NCBI GenBank assembly: GCA_024400305.1
Contig: JAKSMX010000006.1
Location: 1-64,000 of the forward strand
Source: Bacteroidales bacterium
GTDB lineage: Bacteria; Bacteroidota; Bacteroidia; Bacteroidales; F082
Reading direction: 5' to 3'
DNA: 64,000 nt
The notes under the pieces were generated by a model, which worked only from the letters and a program-made list of their open reading frames with translations, ran no database searches and had not been told where the DNA came from. Every line of letters starts with the position of its first letter. Within the stretch, counting starts at the first letter, position 1. Below, in pieces: positions 54,096-61,908 of this stretch. Made by a program: the position numbers and the translations under genes.

Positions 54096-54416
54096 CTATT
54101 TCTTTGAACACATTCTGTACCTACACCCGCTGCACACGTCTCCGCTGACAAGCGCTTTCCTGCTTACTTTCACCATGATATATACATCCTCCTCACCGTC
54201 ACCTTCCTCATCATTTGTAAAATGCCTGAAAAAATCATAGTCCAACGCCACAGAGACGCGCTGCAGCAACGCGACATCTATTGACTCGCGCTTCAGAATA
54301 TCATACGCATTGCCCGACGAAACGCTTATTTTCGCGGCAAAGTCCCTGATTGACAGCCCGAGTTCTTTTCTCCTATTGTCAATCAATTCTCCGATGTTGA
54401 TCTTGTCACAATTCAT
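54096..54416 (-). CDS. Xre-type helix-turn-helix regulator with C-terminal cysteines
   Basis: A 106-residue protein. Residues 5-60 form an HTH_3/Xre domain: IGELIDNRRKELGLSIRDFA, then ISVSSGNAYDILKRESIDVA and LLQRVSVALDYDFF. A short acidic linker (NDEEGDGEEDVY) leads to VKVSRKAL and a tail with CSGCRYRMC, where Cys residues could bind metal or respond to redox. The ATG at 54416 is preferred; a longer in-frame reading from 54563 runs through a structured leader and has no family match. Regulates itself or neighbours by inference. Confidence 0.75.
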   Translation of the reverse strand: MNCDKINIGELIDNRRKELGLSIRDFAAKISVSSGNAYDILKRESIDVALLQRVSVALDYDFFRHFTNDEEGDGEEDVYIMVKVSRKALVSGDVCSGCRYRMCSKK

Positions 54417-54461
54417 TTCGAATACTTTATTACAACACCAATAACACCGTAATCTGTAAAT

Positions 54462-54550
54462 AAAAAAAGTGCGGCTCTTCCTTACTCTGCTTTCAAGGTA
54501 TCGCCAAACACCCAAGTATCCAAATAGGGAAGCCCGCACCGAAACCGGTG
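54462..54550 (-). ncRNA. Structured leader / attenuator-like element upstream of the Xre gene
   Basis: On the minus strand the arms GTGCGGGCTTCCC (54527-54539) and GGAAGAGCCGCAC (54469-54481) pair over about 11 bp and are followed at once by TTTTTTT (54462-54468), a Rho-independent terminator shape. The 45-base apical part contains a smaller possible hairpin (GGTGT / ATACC), and ACCGGTTTCGGT just before the main stem forms another. It ends about 45 bases before the Xre start, where it could act as an attenuator, or as the end of a short RNA. Confidence 0.5.
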
Positions 54551-54613
54551 AGCCTTCGATCATATTTACATGGGATACTTCTTAATTTGGTGATTTTTGA
54601 AAACACCCGTAAA

Positions 54614-54625
54614 TAGCGAACGCTA
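54614..54625. promoter_or_regulatory. 12-bp palindrome, possible operator
   Basis: TAGCGAACGCTA is a perfect palindrome about 65 bases upstream of the structured leader, in the likely promoter region of the Xre gene. It may be a binding site of that regulator, but nothing else proves it. The rest of the region up to 54803 shows nothing further. Confidence 0.35.
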
Positions 54626-54803
54626 CTTTTTCATATATGTCATTTATACCGTATTACTGTTTCTTACTTCAATGTTTAAATTAACGCTGCAAATTTACGA
54701 AACATTTTCCATGATTCAACATGCTTGATGTTTTTTTATGAAACAATTAAAAAACACCTGTAAGGCATACATTTTCAGCAAGTTATCCTGTCTTCGTCTT
54801 CTT

Positions 54804-55427
54804 TCAGACCATCCCAAACACCGAATCCGATGCCAGCTCCCTTTCCTCGGAATAGAATGTGATATAACACGCCACCTCGTGATCCGGATTGATTTTGGTC
54901 TCAACCATGCCTGTCGTGTCGGAACGCCGCCCGACGTTCTCGAATGTCTCCACGTTCATGTTGGTGGTGTCGATGAGAGCCATCATCGCAATGTCTTTTG
55001 ATTTGGCGCTGCCATCGCCGCTATTGTCGGTCCAACTCACAATTACATTGCCGCCGTCACGGGAGAACGACACGCCCGCAGCTGCGGTGAGACTGCCGCG
55101 TCCCACCATTATCCTGTCGTAAAAAGTTTCAACACCCGACTCGTCCGCCTTGAAGGCGTTCCTGAAATTGTACTGCATCACGGCATTGTACGCCGACTTG
55201 TCTTTGGCAAACTCCACAAAACTCTTCTTTGCAAATGACTTCAGCTTCTTTGAGAAAGCCACCGCCGCCGAAAACTTCGCGCGATGAAGCATCTGACCTT
55301 CCGTCTTTGCATCGTGAAATTTCAATGGAACGCTTTTCATGTACGGTTTCCCCTTCCACGAACTGCCAATAACAGCCCCTACTTTCCCTGAAAACGGGCC
55401 ATTGATTCCATCTTTATATTTTCCCAT
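54804..55427 (-). CDS. DUF6266 family protein
   Basis: A 207-residue protein starting MGKYKDGINGPFSGKVGAVIG and continuing SSWKGKPYMKSVP, the hallmark opening of DUF6266, which is widespread in Bacteroidota. The C-terminal half (FSRDGGNVIVSWTDNSGDGS; MMALIDTTNMNVETF) is beta-rich and looks like a fibronectin-type or similar sandwich. There is no signal peptide. Function unknown; members often lie in accessory regions. Monocistronic as far as visible. Confidence 0.8.
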   Translation of the reverse strand: MGKYKDGINGPFSGKVGAVIGSSWKGKPYMKSVPLKFHDAKTEGQMLHRAKFSAAVAFSKKLKSFAKKSFVEFAKDKSAYNAVMQYNFRNAFKADESGVETFYDRIMVGRGSLTAAAGVSFSRDGGNVIVSWTDNSGDGSAKSKDIAMMALIDTTNMNVETFENVGRRSDTTGMVETKINPDHEVACYITFYSEERELASDSVFGMV

Positions 55428-55660
55428 ATTGTTAAAATTTTAGTTTCTTTTGGCAAAAATACAAAAAATTCCCGATCGGAATCACGCCGGAACTCAATTT
55501 ACATCCAATTGCATCCAAATGCATCCGTTTTCCAGTTTGTTTTTCAATATGTCAGTCAACGACAATATACTTGAAAAACAACACTCAACTTTACTAAATA
55601 GGTATAGTTGGTTATAACTTGGTTATAATTTAATAGTAAGTTTTTAATTTGAATTTACAC

Positions 55661-55692
55661 TAAAAACCCCGAGCCTTCACGAGACCCAGGGG
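55661..55692 (-). terminator. Terminator of the tandem tRNA-Ser genes
   Basis: On the minus strand CCCC-(T)-GGGTCT pairs with AGGCTC-GGGG (two G-U pairs, loop CGTGA), followed by TTTTT. Confidence 0.8.
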
Positions 55693-55723
55693 AAATTATT
55701 AACACCATAAAAATCAAAAAAAG

Positions 55724-55809
55724 CGGAGAGAAAGGGATTCGAACCCTTGGAACGCATAGCGTTCAACGGTTTTCGAGACCGCCCCGATCGACCACTCCGG
55801 CATCTCTCC
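55724..55809 (-). tRNA. tRNA-Ser (anticodon CGA)
   Basis: 86 bases. The acceptor arms GGAGAGA and TCTCTCC, a G discriminator, D-arm GCCGGAGTGGTCGA, anticodon stem GGCGGTCTCGAAAACCG with CGA in the loop, a long variable arm (GAACGCTATGCGTTC) and T-arm GGGTTCGAATCCC are all present. No CCA is encoded. Class II variable arm confirms a serine tRNA. Confidence 0.95.
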
Positions 55810-55863
55810 AACGCTTTACTTCTACAGAATGAAAGCAACCCATCTTTGAGTTGCTTTCCTCAG

Positions 55864-55948
55864 CGGAGACAGAGGGATTCGAACCCCCGATACATTTCTG
55901 TATAACGGTTTTCAAGACCGCCGCGATCGACCGCTCTGCCATATCTCC
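55864..55948 (-). tRNA. tRNA-Ser (anticodon TGA)
   Basis: 85 bases. Acceptor arms GGAGATA and TGTCTCC (one G-U), G discriminator, anticodon stem GGCGGTCTTGAAAACCG with TGA in the loop, long variable arm (ATACAGAAATGTAT) and T-arm GGGTTCGAATCCC. It lies 54 bases upstream of the CGA gene, very likely in one transcript. Confidence 0.95.
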
Positions 55949-56033
55949 GCTGCAAAAATACAAAACTTTTTAATGCCACAACTTTTTTTTGAAAAATTTT
56001 TCTCGACATTCATTTTTTCTCGAAAATTATGCC

Positions 56034-56041
56034 TATCTTTG
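56034..56041 (+). promoter_or_regulatory. -7 box of the TPR/HTH regulator gene
   Basis: TATCTTTG followed by CC, only 9 bases before the ATG at 56051, so the mRNA would be leaderless or nearly so. Confidence 0.5.
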
Positions 56042-56050
56042 CCACCGTAA

Positions 56051-57646
56051 ATGAACAGATTTTTAGCACATATCGTCCGTATCGCATTGTTAATCATTGT
56101 TTTAGGTTTTGCAAGCTGCAACAACCAAGACATCCCTGACGACATGCGGAATTTTCAGAAAAACCATCAAAATAATGTCGTTTTTGTTGAAAATTTAGCC
56201 CGTTTAGCCGACAGCTGCACCTCAAAATACTCTAAAAATTACGCTTTTTTTGAAAAAAAATCGGAAATCTTTTTCCAAAAAGGCATGAACAACCTAAGGA
56301 AAAACGACCTGAAAACCGCTTCCGATGACCTTTTCACCGCCCTTGATTCCGAAAAAAATTCGATAAGACTCAAAGGAAACGCCACAAACGACGACCTGCA
56401 CTACCTCGGACAGATATTTGAAAGCATCGGCGACGTATATAATAACGTGAACAGCGTGAAACCGGCATCGTATTTCTACGACGAGGCACTCTCACAATTC
56501 GAAAAAGCCAGCCGACATCACGAGGTAATCGACATGCTGCTGAAAATCGGCGACCTCTACCAGAAAAATCACATCTCAAACATCGCACTTCTCAACTACG
56601 AAACCGCAGAAGCCAAGAAGAACCTGACCGAGACACAACTCAACGAAATTCTAATCAAGAAAGGAATAGCACTTTACGACATTTCAGATGTCGAAACCGC
56701 CGATTCGATACATGAATTAATATCGCAAAAATCCTTGCAAAGCATTGAATACAACTATTTTACATCACTTCATTTTTACAATCGGAACGAATTTGAGAAA
56801 GCCTTGCCCGACCTGCTGTACTGCTTCAAGTACGGTTCACCGAGCATGAAAATCAGCACAGCCGAGCTGCTCGCCGACATATATTTCCGCATGGGAAACC
56901 GTTACGAGGAACTTCAATACGCCCAATACCAAGCAAAAGTGACCTCAGCCGAGGCCCGACTCACACCAATGAAAATGGAGCTTGAAGCAACTTACGACAG
57001 ATACATCGAAAGCGTTTCTGACAAAAATCCCACAAAATCAGGCCACCTCAACAAAATAGGCTGGATATTGCTCATCGCCGCCTTCATTTTATTAATAGGT
57101 GTCGCTTCGGCATATTTCATTTCGAAAAAGAAAAACAGAGAATCGCATATAGTAATTCAGAATATTGAAAAAATAATTGATGATAAAGAAAAGATTATCA
57201 ACGACATATCAAAAAAACTTGAGAATGCGGGCAACAACGTCCCGACACATTCCTTCGATGAGGATTACAAAGTCTTTTCAGAAACGAACATATTCAAGGA
57301 AATAAAAAGCTCCCTTGAAGGCAAGACCATCATGACAAAGACCGTAGGCGACTACCCGCGTCTCGCATTGTCGAACGTAAGGCTCATCACGCTGACAAAA
57401 AAGTTCAACGAGTGTTTCCCGAACCTCGTACATACGCTAAATGAAGTCCATCCGCAACTGACGACGAACGACATCAAATACATAATTCTCGGAACAATGG
57501 GGTTTTCCTGCCAGGAAATCGCCGTTCTTTTGCAGCTTACATACAGCACCGCCAACAAAAGAAACAAGCATATCAGGTCGATTTTGGGCACAGAAGAGGC
57601 TCTCGAACACTATTTACCCAACTATTTACGTTCATTAAAATACTAA
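56051..57646 (+). CDS. Membrane-anchored TPR regulator with LuxR-like HTH
   Basis: A 531-residue protein. The N-terminus (MNRFLAHIVRIALLIIVLGF, then ASC) is a lipoprotein signal with lipobox FASC. Residues about 70-310 are TPR repeats (LQYLGQIFESIGDVYNNV-type; ALPDLLYCFKYG). A TM helix lies at about 338-358 (WILLIAAFILLIGVASAYFI), then a coiled coil, then a C-terminal HTH: NDIKYIILGTMGFSCQEIAVL, LLQLTYSTANKRNKHIRSIL, resembling LuxR-type domains of Bacteroidota TPR regulators. The TPRs should be outside the inner membrane and the HTH inside, so it may sense a periplasmic signal. Near-leaderless start. Confidence 0.8.
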   Translation: MNRFLAHIVRIALLIIVLGFASCNNQDIPDDMRNFQKNHQNNVVFVENLARLADSCTSKYSKNYAFFEKKSEIFFQKGMNNLRKNDLKTASDDLFTALDSEKNSIRLKGNATNDDLHYLGQIFESIGDVYNNVNSVKPASYFYDEALSQFEKASRHHEVIDMLLKIGDLYQKNHISNIALLNYETAEAKKNLTETQLNEILIKKGIALYDISDVETADSIHELISQKSLQSIEYNYFTSLHFYNRNEFEKALPDLLYCFKYGSPSMKISTAELLADIYFRMGNRYEELQYAQYQAKVTSAEARLTPMKMELEATYDRYIESVSDKNPTKSGHLNKIGWILLIAAFILLIGVASAYFISKKKNRESHIVIQNIEKIIDDKEKIINDISKKLENAGNNVPTHSFDEDYKVFSETNIFKEIKSSLEGKTIMTKTVGDYPRLALSNVRLITLTKKFNECFPNLVHTLNEVHPQLTTNDIKYIILGTMGFSCQEIAVLLQLTYSTANKRNKHIRSILGTEEALEHYLPNYLRSLKY

Positions 57647-57753
57647 TTTCGCATCGTCATAAGTTACGTTGTCTCAATTGGTTACAAGGATTCTTGCGAC
57701 ATTTTTCAACAAAATACAGCGTCAAAACACTTGACAAAATTTTAATGGTGTTG

Positions 57754-57761
57754 TATTTTTG
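57754..57761 (+). promoter_or_regulatory. -7 box of the GWxTD gene
   Basis: TATTTTTG followed by CAG, 24 bases before the start. TTGA lies about 19 bases upstream and may act as a weak -33 element. Confidence 0.55.
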
Positions 57762-57784
57762 CAGCCGAAACAACAAAAATTTGA

Positions 57785-59272
57785 ATGATGAAAAAATTGA
57801 TGTTTATCTGCTTGACCGCCTTGATGGCATTCAGCGCAAAAGCACAGTCTGCGAAGACTCTCAACTCATACATATCATACGCAACTTTCAACGTGACAGG
57901 CGAGAACGCATCACCTTATATAGAAACGTACATCACGTTTGAGAGAGGAAGTCTGATCTATGCGAAGAACGCCGACGGGCAGTACAACGCCACCATCAAC
58001 ATCACGATGCTTTTCAAGCAGGGCGAATCAATCAAGAACTACGGCAAATACACGCTCAACAGCCCGGCGGTGACAGACACGACGGCGATTTCGGGTTATT
58101 TCATGGACATGCAGCGTTACCAGCTCGCCAACGGCACATACACCCTCGAAGTGACACTTGAAGACGAAAACAACAAGACGCAAAATCCATTGAGAATCGA
58201 GGACCAAATTGTTGTCGATTTCCCTGAAAAGATTTGTTTTTCAAGCATCATCGGACTTGAGAGCTTCGCAAAGGCTGAAACCGAGTCGTCATGCACAAAG
58301 AGCGGCTTCGATGTCGTCCCGATGATGATACCTTATTATCCAGAAACGGCCAACAAACTCTCATACTATTGCGAGATTTACAACACGAAGAAACAGCTCG
58401 GTGCCGAAGGGAAATACCTTCTCAACACCTACATCTGCGCCTTCGAAAACGGGACGAAACTCTCCAACTTCTTCATAACGAAGAGAATGAACGCCAAAGA
58501 CACAGAGGTCGTTCTCGGGACGATGGACATAAGCAGCCTTCCTTCAGGCAACTACTATCTTGTCCTTGAAGCACGCGACAGAAACAACGACATCATCGGA
58601 CTGAACAGGTTTTTCTTCCAGAGAAGCAATCCGAACTATCATGTTGACCCACAGGCGTTGCAGGCGATCGACACGGATTTCATCTTCAGCGGTAAAATCA
58701 ACAGCATTGACAGCCTCAGAAAATATATCGTCAGCTGCTATCCGGTGTCAACACAGGTTGAAAGGGAGTACGCGGAAGAGCTTATCAAGACTGATGATAT
58801 CAAGACCATGCAGCAGTATTTCTACACATTCTGGTCGAGCAGAAACACCATCGAGCCGGAGAAGGCGTGGCTGCAATATCTCGCGCAGGTTCGCAGATGC
58901 GATTTGTCATTCAAATCCGTCAACAGCCCGGGCAGCCGCACTGACAGAGGCGTGATCTTCCTGAAATACGGCGCACCAGACAGAATCGTCCAGGAATACA
59001 ACGAGCCGGGTGCTTATCCATACGAAATATGGCACTATTATGTCCTCGGCACACAACGAAACAAGAAGTTTGTCTTCATGACAAAAGACCTCGCCACCAA
59101 CGACTTCCAGCTGATACATTCAGATGCAGTCGGAGAAGTGAGCAACTTCAGATGGACCAACGAGATATACTTCAGGACATACGGCACCTACTACGATTAT
59201 AACGTGGACGATGTAGTGAACCCGAATTCTTATGGCGACAGAGCCAAGGATTACTACGACAATCCGAGATAA
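57785..59272 (+). CDS. GWxTD domain-containing exported protein
   Basis: A 495-residue protein with signal peptide MMKKLMFICLTALMAFSAKA. The N-terminal 280 residues are beta-rich (repeated strands such as YLVLEARDRNNDIIG). The C-terminal part is the GWxTD-family region: KAWLQYLAQVRRCDLSF, SRTDRGVIFLKYGAPDRIV and PYEIWHYYVLG, with the TDRGxIxxxYGxPD core. Members are common in Bacteroidota and of unknown role, probably periplasmic or outer-membrane. The start may equally be the second Met. No neighbour shares an operon with it. Confidence 0.85.
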   Translation: MMKKLMFICLTALMAFSAKAQSAKTLNSYISYATFNVTGENASPYIETYITFERGSLIYAKNADGQYNATINITMLFKQGESIKNYGKYTLNSPAVTDTTAISGYFMDMQRYQLANGTYTLEVTLEDENNKTQNPLRIEDQIVVDFPEKICFSSIIGLESFAKAETESSCTKSGFDVVPMMIPYYPETANKLSYYCEIYNTKKQLGAEGKYLLNTYICAFENGTKLSNFFITKRMNAKDTEVVLGTMDISSLPSGNYYLVLEARDRNNDIIGLNRFFFQRSNPNYHVDPQALQAIDTDFIFSGKINSIDSLRKYIVSCYPVSTQVEREYAEELIKTDDIKTMQQYFYTFWSSRNTIEPEKAWLQYLAQVRRCDLSFKSVNSPGSRTDRGVIFLKYGAPDRIVQEYNEPGAYPYEIWHYYVLGTQRNKKFVFMTKDLATNDFQLIHSDAVGEVSNFRWTNEIYFRTYGTYYDYNVDDVVNPNSYGDRAKDYYDNPR

Positions 59273-59349
59273 AATAGAGTAATTTTAAACATACCATATA
59301 CCACACATACTTTGTTTTTGATTTGGGGCTTGACGCGAGTCGGTCCCAA

Positions 59350-59440
59350 GTCGCATTTAAGGAGTTTGAGGTGGTTAGGAGTTTAAGGAGTTTGAGGTGG
59401 TTAGGAGTTTGAGGAGTTTAAGGGGGTTCAGGGGTTGAAA
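59350..59440 (+). repeat. Strand-biased AAGGAGTTTGAGGTGG-type repeats
   Basis: The run AAGGAGTTTGAGGTGGTTAG occurs twice from about 59359 with intervening AGGAGTTTAAGGAGTTTGAG, then degenerates to GGGGGTTCAGGGG. It is purine-rich on the plus strand and lies between the GWxTD gene and the glycosyltransferase promoter. Related to the blocks at 2735 and 14735. Confidence 0.65.
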
Positions 59441-59496
59441 GTGTATGATTTTTTTATAATTTCAAAAAAACGATATATCCATAAAAGAAAAAATTC

Positions 59497-59504
59497 TATT
59501 TTTG
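59497..59504 (+). promoter_or_regulatory. -7 box of the glycosyltransferase gene
   Basis: TATTTTTG followed by CAGC, only 4 bases before the ATG at 59509, so the mRNA should be leaderless. Confidence 0.5.
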
Positions 59505-59508
59505 CAGC

Positions 59509-60528
59509 ATGAAAAAAACGGCGGTAGTCATATTGAATTACAACGGGCGAAAGTTATTGGAGAGGTTCCTTCCGAACGTCATCGAGAACAGCTCCGACGT
59601 GGCCGATGTCATCGTCGCCGACAACGACTCCACCGATGACTCCGTTGAGTTCATGCGTACAAATTTCCCCGACATCAGACTGATTATCAACGATAACAAC
59701 GGCGGTTTCTCCACCGGATACAACATTGCGTTACGTCAGGTTGAAGCAGAATATTACTGCCTTCTAAACTCCGACATCGAGGTGACTCCGCATTGGATTG
59801 ACCCCATAATCAAGCTGATGGACGAAGACAAGAGCATCGCTGCGTGCCAGCCGAAACTCCTATCCTACTTCGACAAAGAAAAGTTCGAATATGCCGGAGC
59901 GGGCGGCGGCTACATCGACAAATACGGCTATCCGTTCTGCCGCGGCAGGGTTTTCCAGGAGTTGGAGAAAGACAACGGACAATACGACGACGTGAAAGAA
60001 GTCTTTTGGGCGACAGGCGCGTGCATGTTCGTCAGAGCCGAGCTTTATCATCGGTTCGGCGGCCTTGATGACAGATTCTTCGCACACATGGAAGAGATTG
60101 ATTTCTGCTGGCGCATGAAAAACAACGGCTATAAGATAATGTACTGCCCCGACTCCAAGGTCTATCACATCGGCGGCGGCACACTGCCGAAGTCATCAGC
60201 GAGAAAGACTTACCTCAACTTCCGCAACAACCTCTCGCTGCTCATGAAAAACCTTCCCGACTGGAAAGCGTTCCCGATAATAACATACAGAATCGGCCTC
60301 GACTGGATCGCCGGATTGAAGTTCCTCGCCGACGGCAGCTTCGCCGACTTATGGGCTGTGACGAGGGCACATTTCAGCTTCTACAGACACCTGCCTTTGC
60401 TTATAAAGACAAGAAAAGCCCTGAAACGCACGAAAGTCTCACAGGTTTACCAAAAAAACATCGTGTTCAAACATTACCTCGAACACAAAAAGCTGTTCAC
60501 CGAGTTGGAAGAAAAGGATTTTTCGTGA
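59509..60528 (+). CDS. Family 2 glycosyltransferase
   Basis: A 339-residue GT-A glycosyltransferase. It opens KKTAVVILNYNGRKLLERFL and has VADNDSTDDSVEF (nucleotide binding), NNGGFSTGYNIAL, LLNSDIEVTPHW (D-x-D equivalent) and the C-terminal acceptor region EEIDFCWRMKNNGYKIMYCP (ED-like base). This is the rhamnosyl/N-glycosyltransferase type common in surface polysaccharide synthesis. The tail (about 265-335) is basic and helical and may bind the membrane. It is not in a polysaccharide cluster here; a 129-base gap separates it from the maturase gene. Confidence 0.88.
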   Translation: MKKTAVVILNYNGRKLLERFLPNVIENSSDVADVIVADNDSTDDSVEFMRTNFPDIRLIINDNNGGFSTGYNIALRQVEAEYYCLLNSDIEVTPHWIDPIIKLMDEDKSIAACQPKLLSYFDKEKFEYAGAGGGYIDKYGYPFCRGRVFQELEKDNGQYDDVKEVFWATGACMFVRAELYHRFGGLDDRFFAHMEEIDFCWRMKNNGYKIMYCPDSKVYHIGGGTLPKSSARKTYLNFRNNLSLLMKNLPDWKAFPIITYRIGLDWIAGLKFLADGSFADLWAVTRAHFSFYRHLPLLIKTRKALKRTKVSQVYQKNIVFKHYLEHKKLFTELEEKDFS

Positions 60529-60669
60529 TTATGGACAATCGACGCACTATATTCAACCGAGCGGCGAAAACCGCAGTCAGGCACACCGACTTCAGGACCG
60601 GGGAATAATTCTCAAAATTGCAATAGTGCAGGAAAACATCACAGACAGATAACTTTCTTGAAAGACACA

Positions 60670-61908
60670 ATGTCAACCAATGATTACATAAAATTTTCGG
60701 AAGCGCAGAAACTCTCTAATACACTGAATTTCAGCACGATGGCAAAACCCATAGGTTCAGCCTGCAACCTAAATTGCAAGTATTGCTACTATTCCGGCAA
60801 GGCGAATTTATATAACAAGGTGCAGCCCAAAATGAGCGAAAAGATTCTGGAACTCTATGTAAGACAATACATTGAGGCCGTCGAAGGACCCGAAGTGTCG
60901 TTTTGCTGGCACGGCGGCGAGCCGCTTCTTGCAGGATTGGATTTCTACAAAAAGGCAATTGACTTCCAAAAAAAATATTGTGACGGAAAGAAAATCAGCA
61001 ACTCGCTGCAAACCAACGGACTGCTGATAAACGACAACTGGTGTGACTTCTTCCGTGACAATAACTTCCTAATCGGTGTTTCAATTGACGGTCCTCGCCA
61101 CATCCACGACGCTAACAGACTGGACTTCAACCGTCAGCCGACATTTGAAAAAGTAATCAAGAACATCGAACTGATGTTTCATAAAGGCGTGGAATACAAC
61201 ACCTTATGCACTATCAATTCACGCTCGGAAGGGCTTGGCGTCGAGATTTACCGTTTCCTTCGCTCAATCAGCAAATTCATTCAGTTCCTGCCAGTTTACG
61301 AACATTCTGACGAAGACGGAAACATTGTCAACCCGAGTTCAACTTATTCAAAACCAACGCCTTACTCCGTATCATCCCATGGCTTCGGACAGTTCATGAT
61401 TGACGTTTTCGACGAATGGATTCGCCATGATGTCGGTGAGACCTTTGTACAACTTTTCGACATCACGCTGTCGCAATGGTACGGAATGCCTTCTACTTTA
61501 TGCGCTTTTTCGGAGACGTGCGGCGACGGACTCGTGGTCGAACACAACGGCGATGTCTATTGCTGCGACCATTTCGTCTATCCGGAATACAAACTCGGAA
61601 ATATTCTGAATCAATCACTTGCAGAATTAAGAACAACATTGAAGCAGTTCCGTTTCGGGATGGACAAACGCGACACCTTGCCGACAGAATGCCAAAATTG
61701 CAGGTATCTGTTTTTATGTCACGGCGAATGTCCGAAACATCGTTTTGACAAAACGAATACCGGCGAGTCGGGTCTTAATTCGTTGTGCGAAGGCTACAAG
61801 ATGTTTTTCAGGCACACGGAACCTTACATGAAAAAGATGTGTGAACTGTTGGACAGAAACCAAGCTCCTGCGGAGATAATGCGAATTATTCAGGCAACGT
61901 CACTTTGA
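60670..61908 (+). CDS. Anaerobic sulfatase-maturating enzyme (radical SAM, SPASM)
   Basis: A 412-residue radical SAM enzyme. The cluster motif is ACNLNCKYCYYSGKANLY (CxxxCxxC), followed by WHGGEPLLAGLDFY. The SPASM region has CAFSETCGDGLVVEHNGDVY (in two parts), CCDHF, LGNI, CQNCRYLFLCHGECPKHRF and a final C near NSLCEGYK. Such enzymes oxidise a Ser or Cys of sulfatases to formylglycine without oxygen. The ATG at 60670 is preferred to a TTG at 60658. Its stop overlaps the 3' end of the convergent sulfatase gene, its likely substrate, by 23 bases. Confidence 0.92.
   Translation: MSTNDYIKFSEAQKLSNTLNFSTMAKPIGSACNLNCKYCYYSGKANLYNKVQPKMSEKILELYVRQYIEAVEGPEVSFCWHGGEPLLAGLDFYKKAIDFQKKYCDGKKISNSLQTNGLLINDNWCDFFRDNNFLIGVSIDGPRHIHDANRLDFNRQPTFEKVIKNIELMFHKGVEYNTLCTINSRSEGLGVEIYRFLRSISKFIQFLPVYEHSDEDGNIVNPSSTYSKPTPYSVSSHGFGQFMIDVFDEWIRHDVGETFVQLFDITLSQWYGMPSTLCAFSETCGDGLVVEHNGDVYCCDHFVYPEYKLGNILNQSLAELRTTLKQFRFGMDKRDTLPTECQNCRYLFLCHGECPKHRFDKTNTGESGLNSLCEGYKMFFRHTEPYMKKMCELLDRNQAPAEIMRIIQATSL

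Noticed and set aside
55724..55948. Prophage or integrative-element attachment at the tRNA-Ser pair
   Set aside because: No integrase gene and no repeated tRNA 3' end seen in the window.
60531..60608. 25-codon frame directly after the glycosyltransferase stop
   Set aside because: It has an ATG 2 bases past the stop and basic composition, but no other sign of being real.
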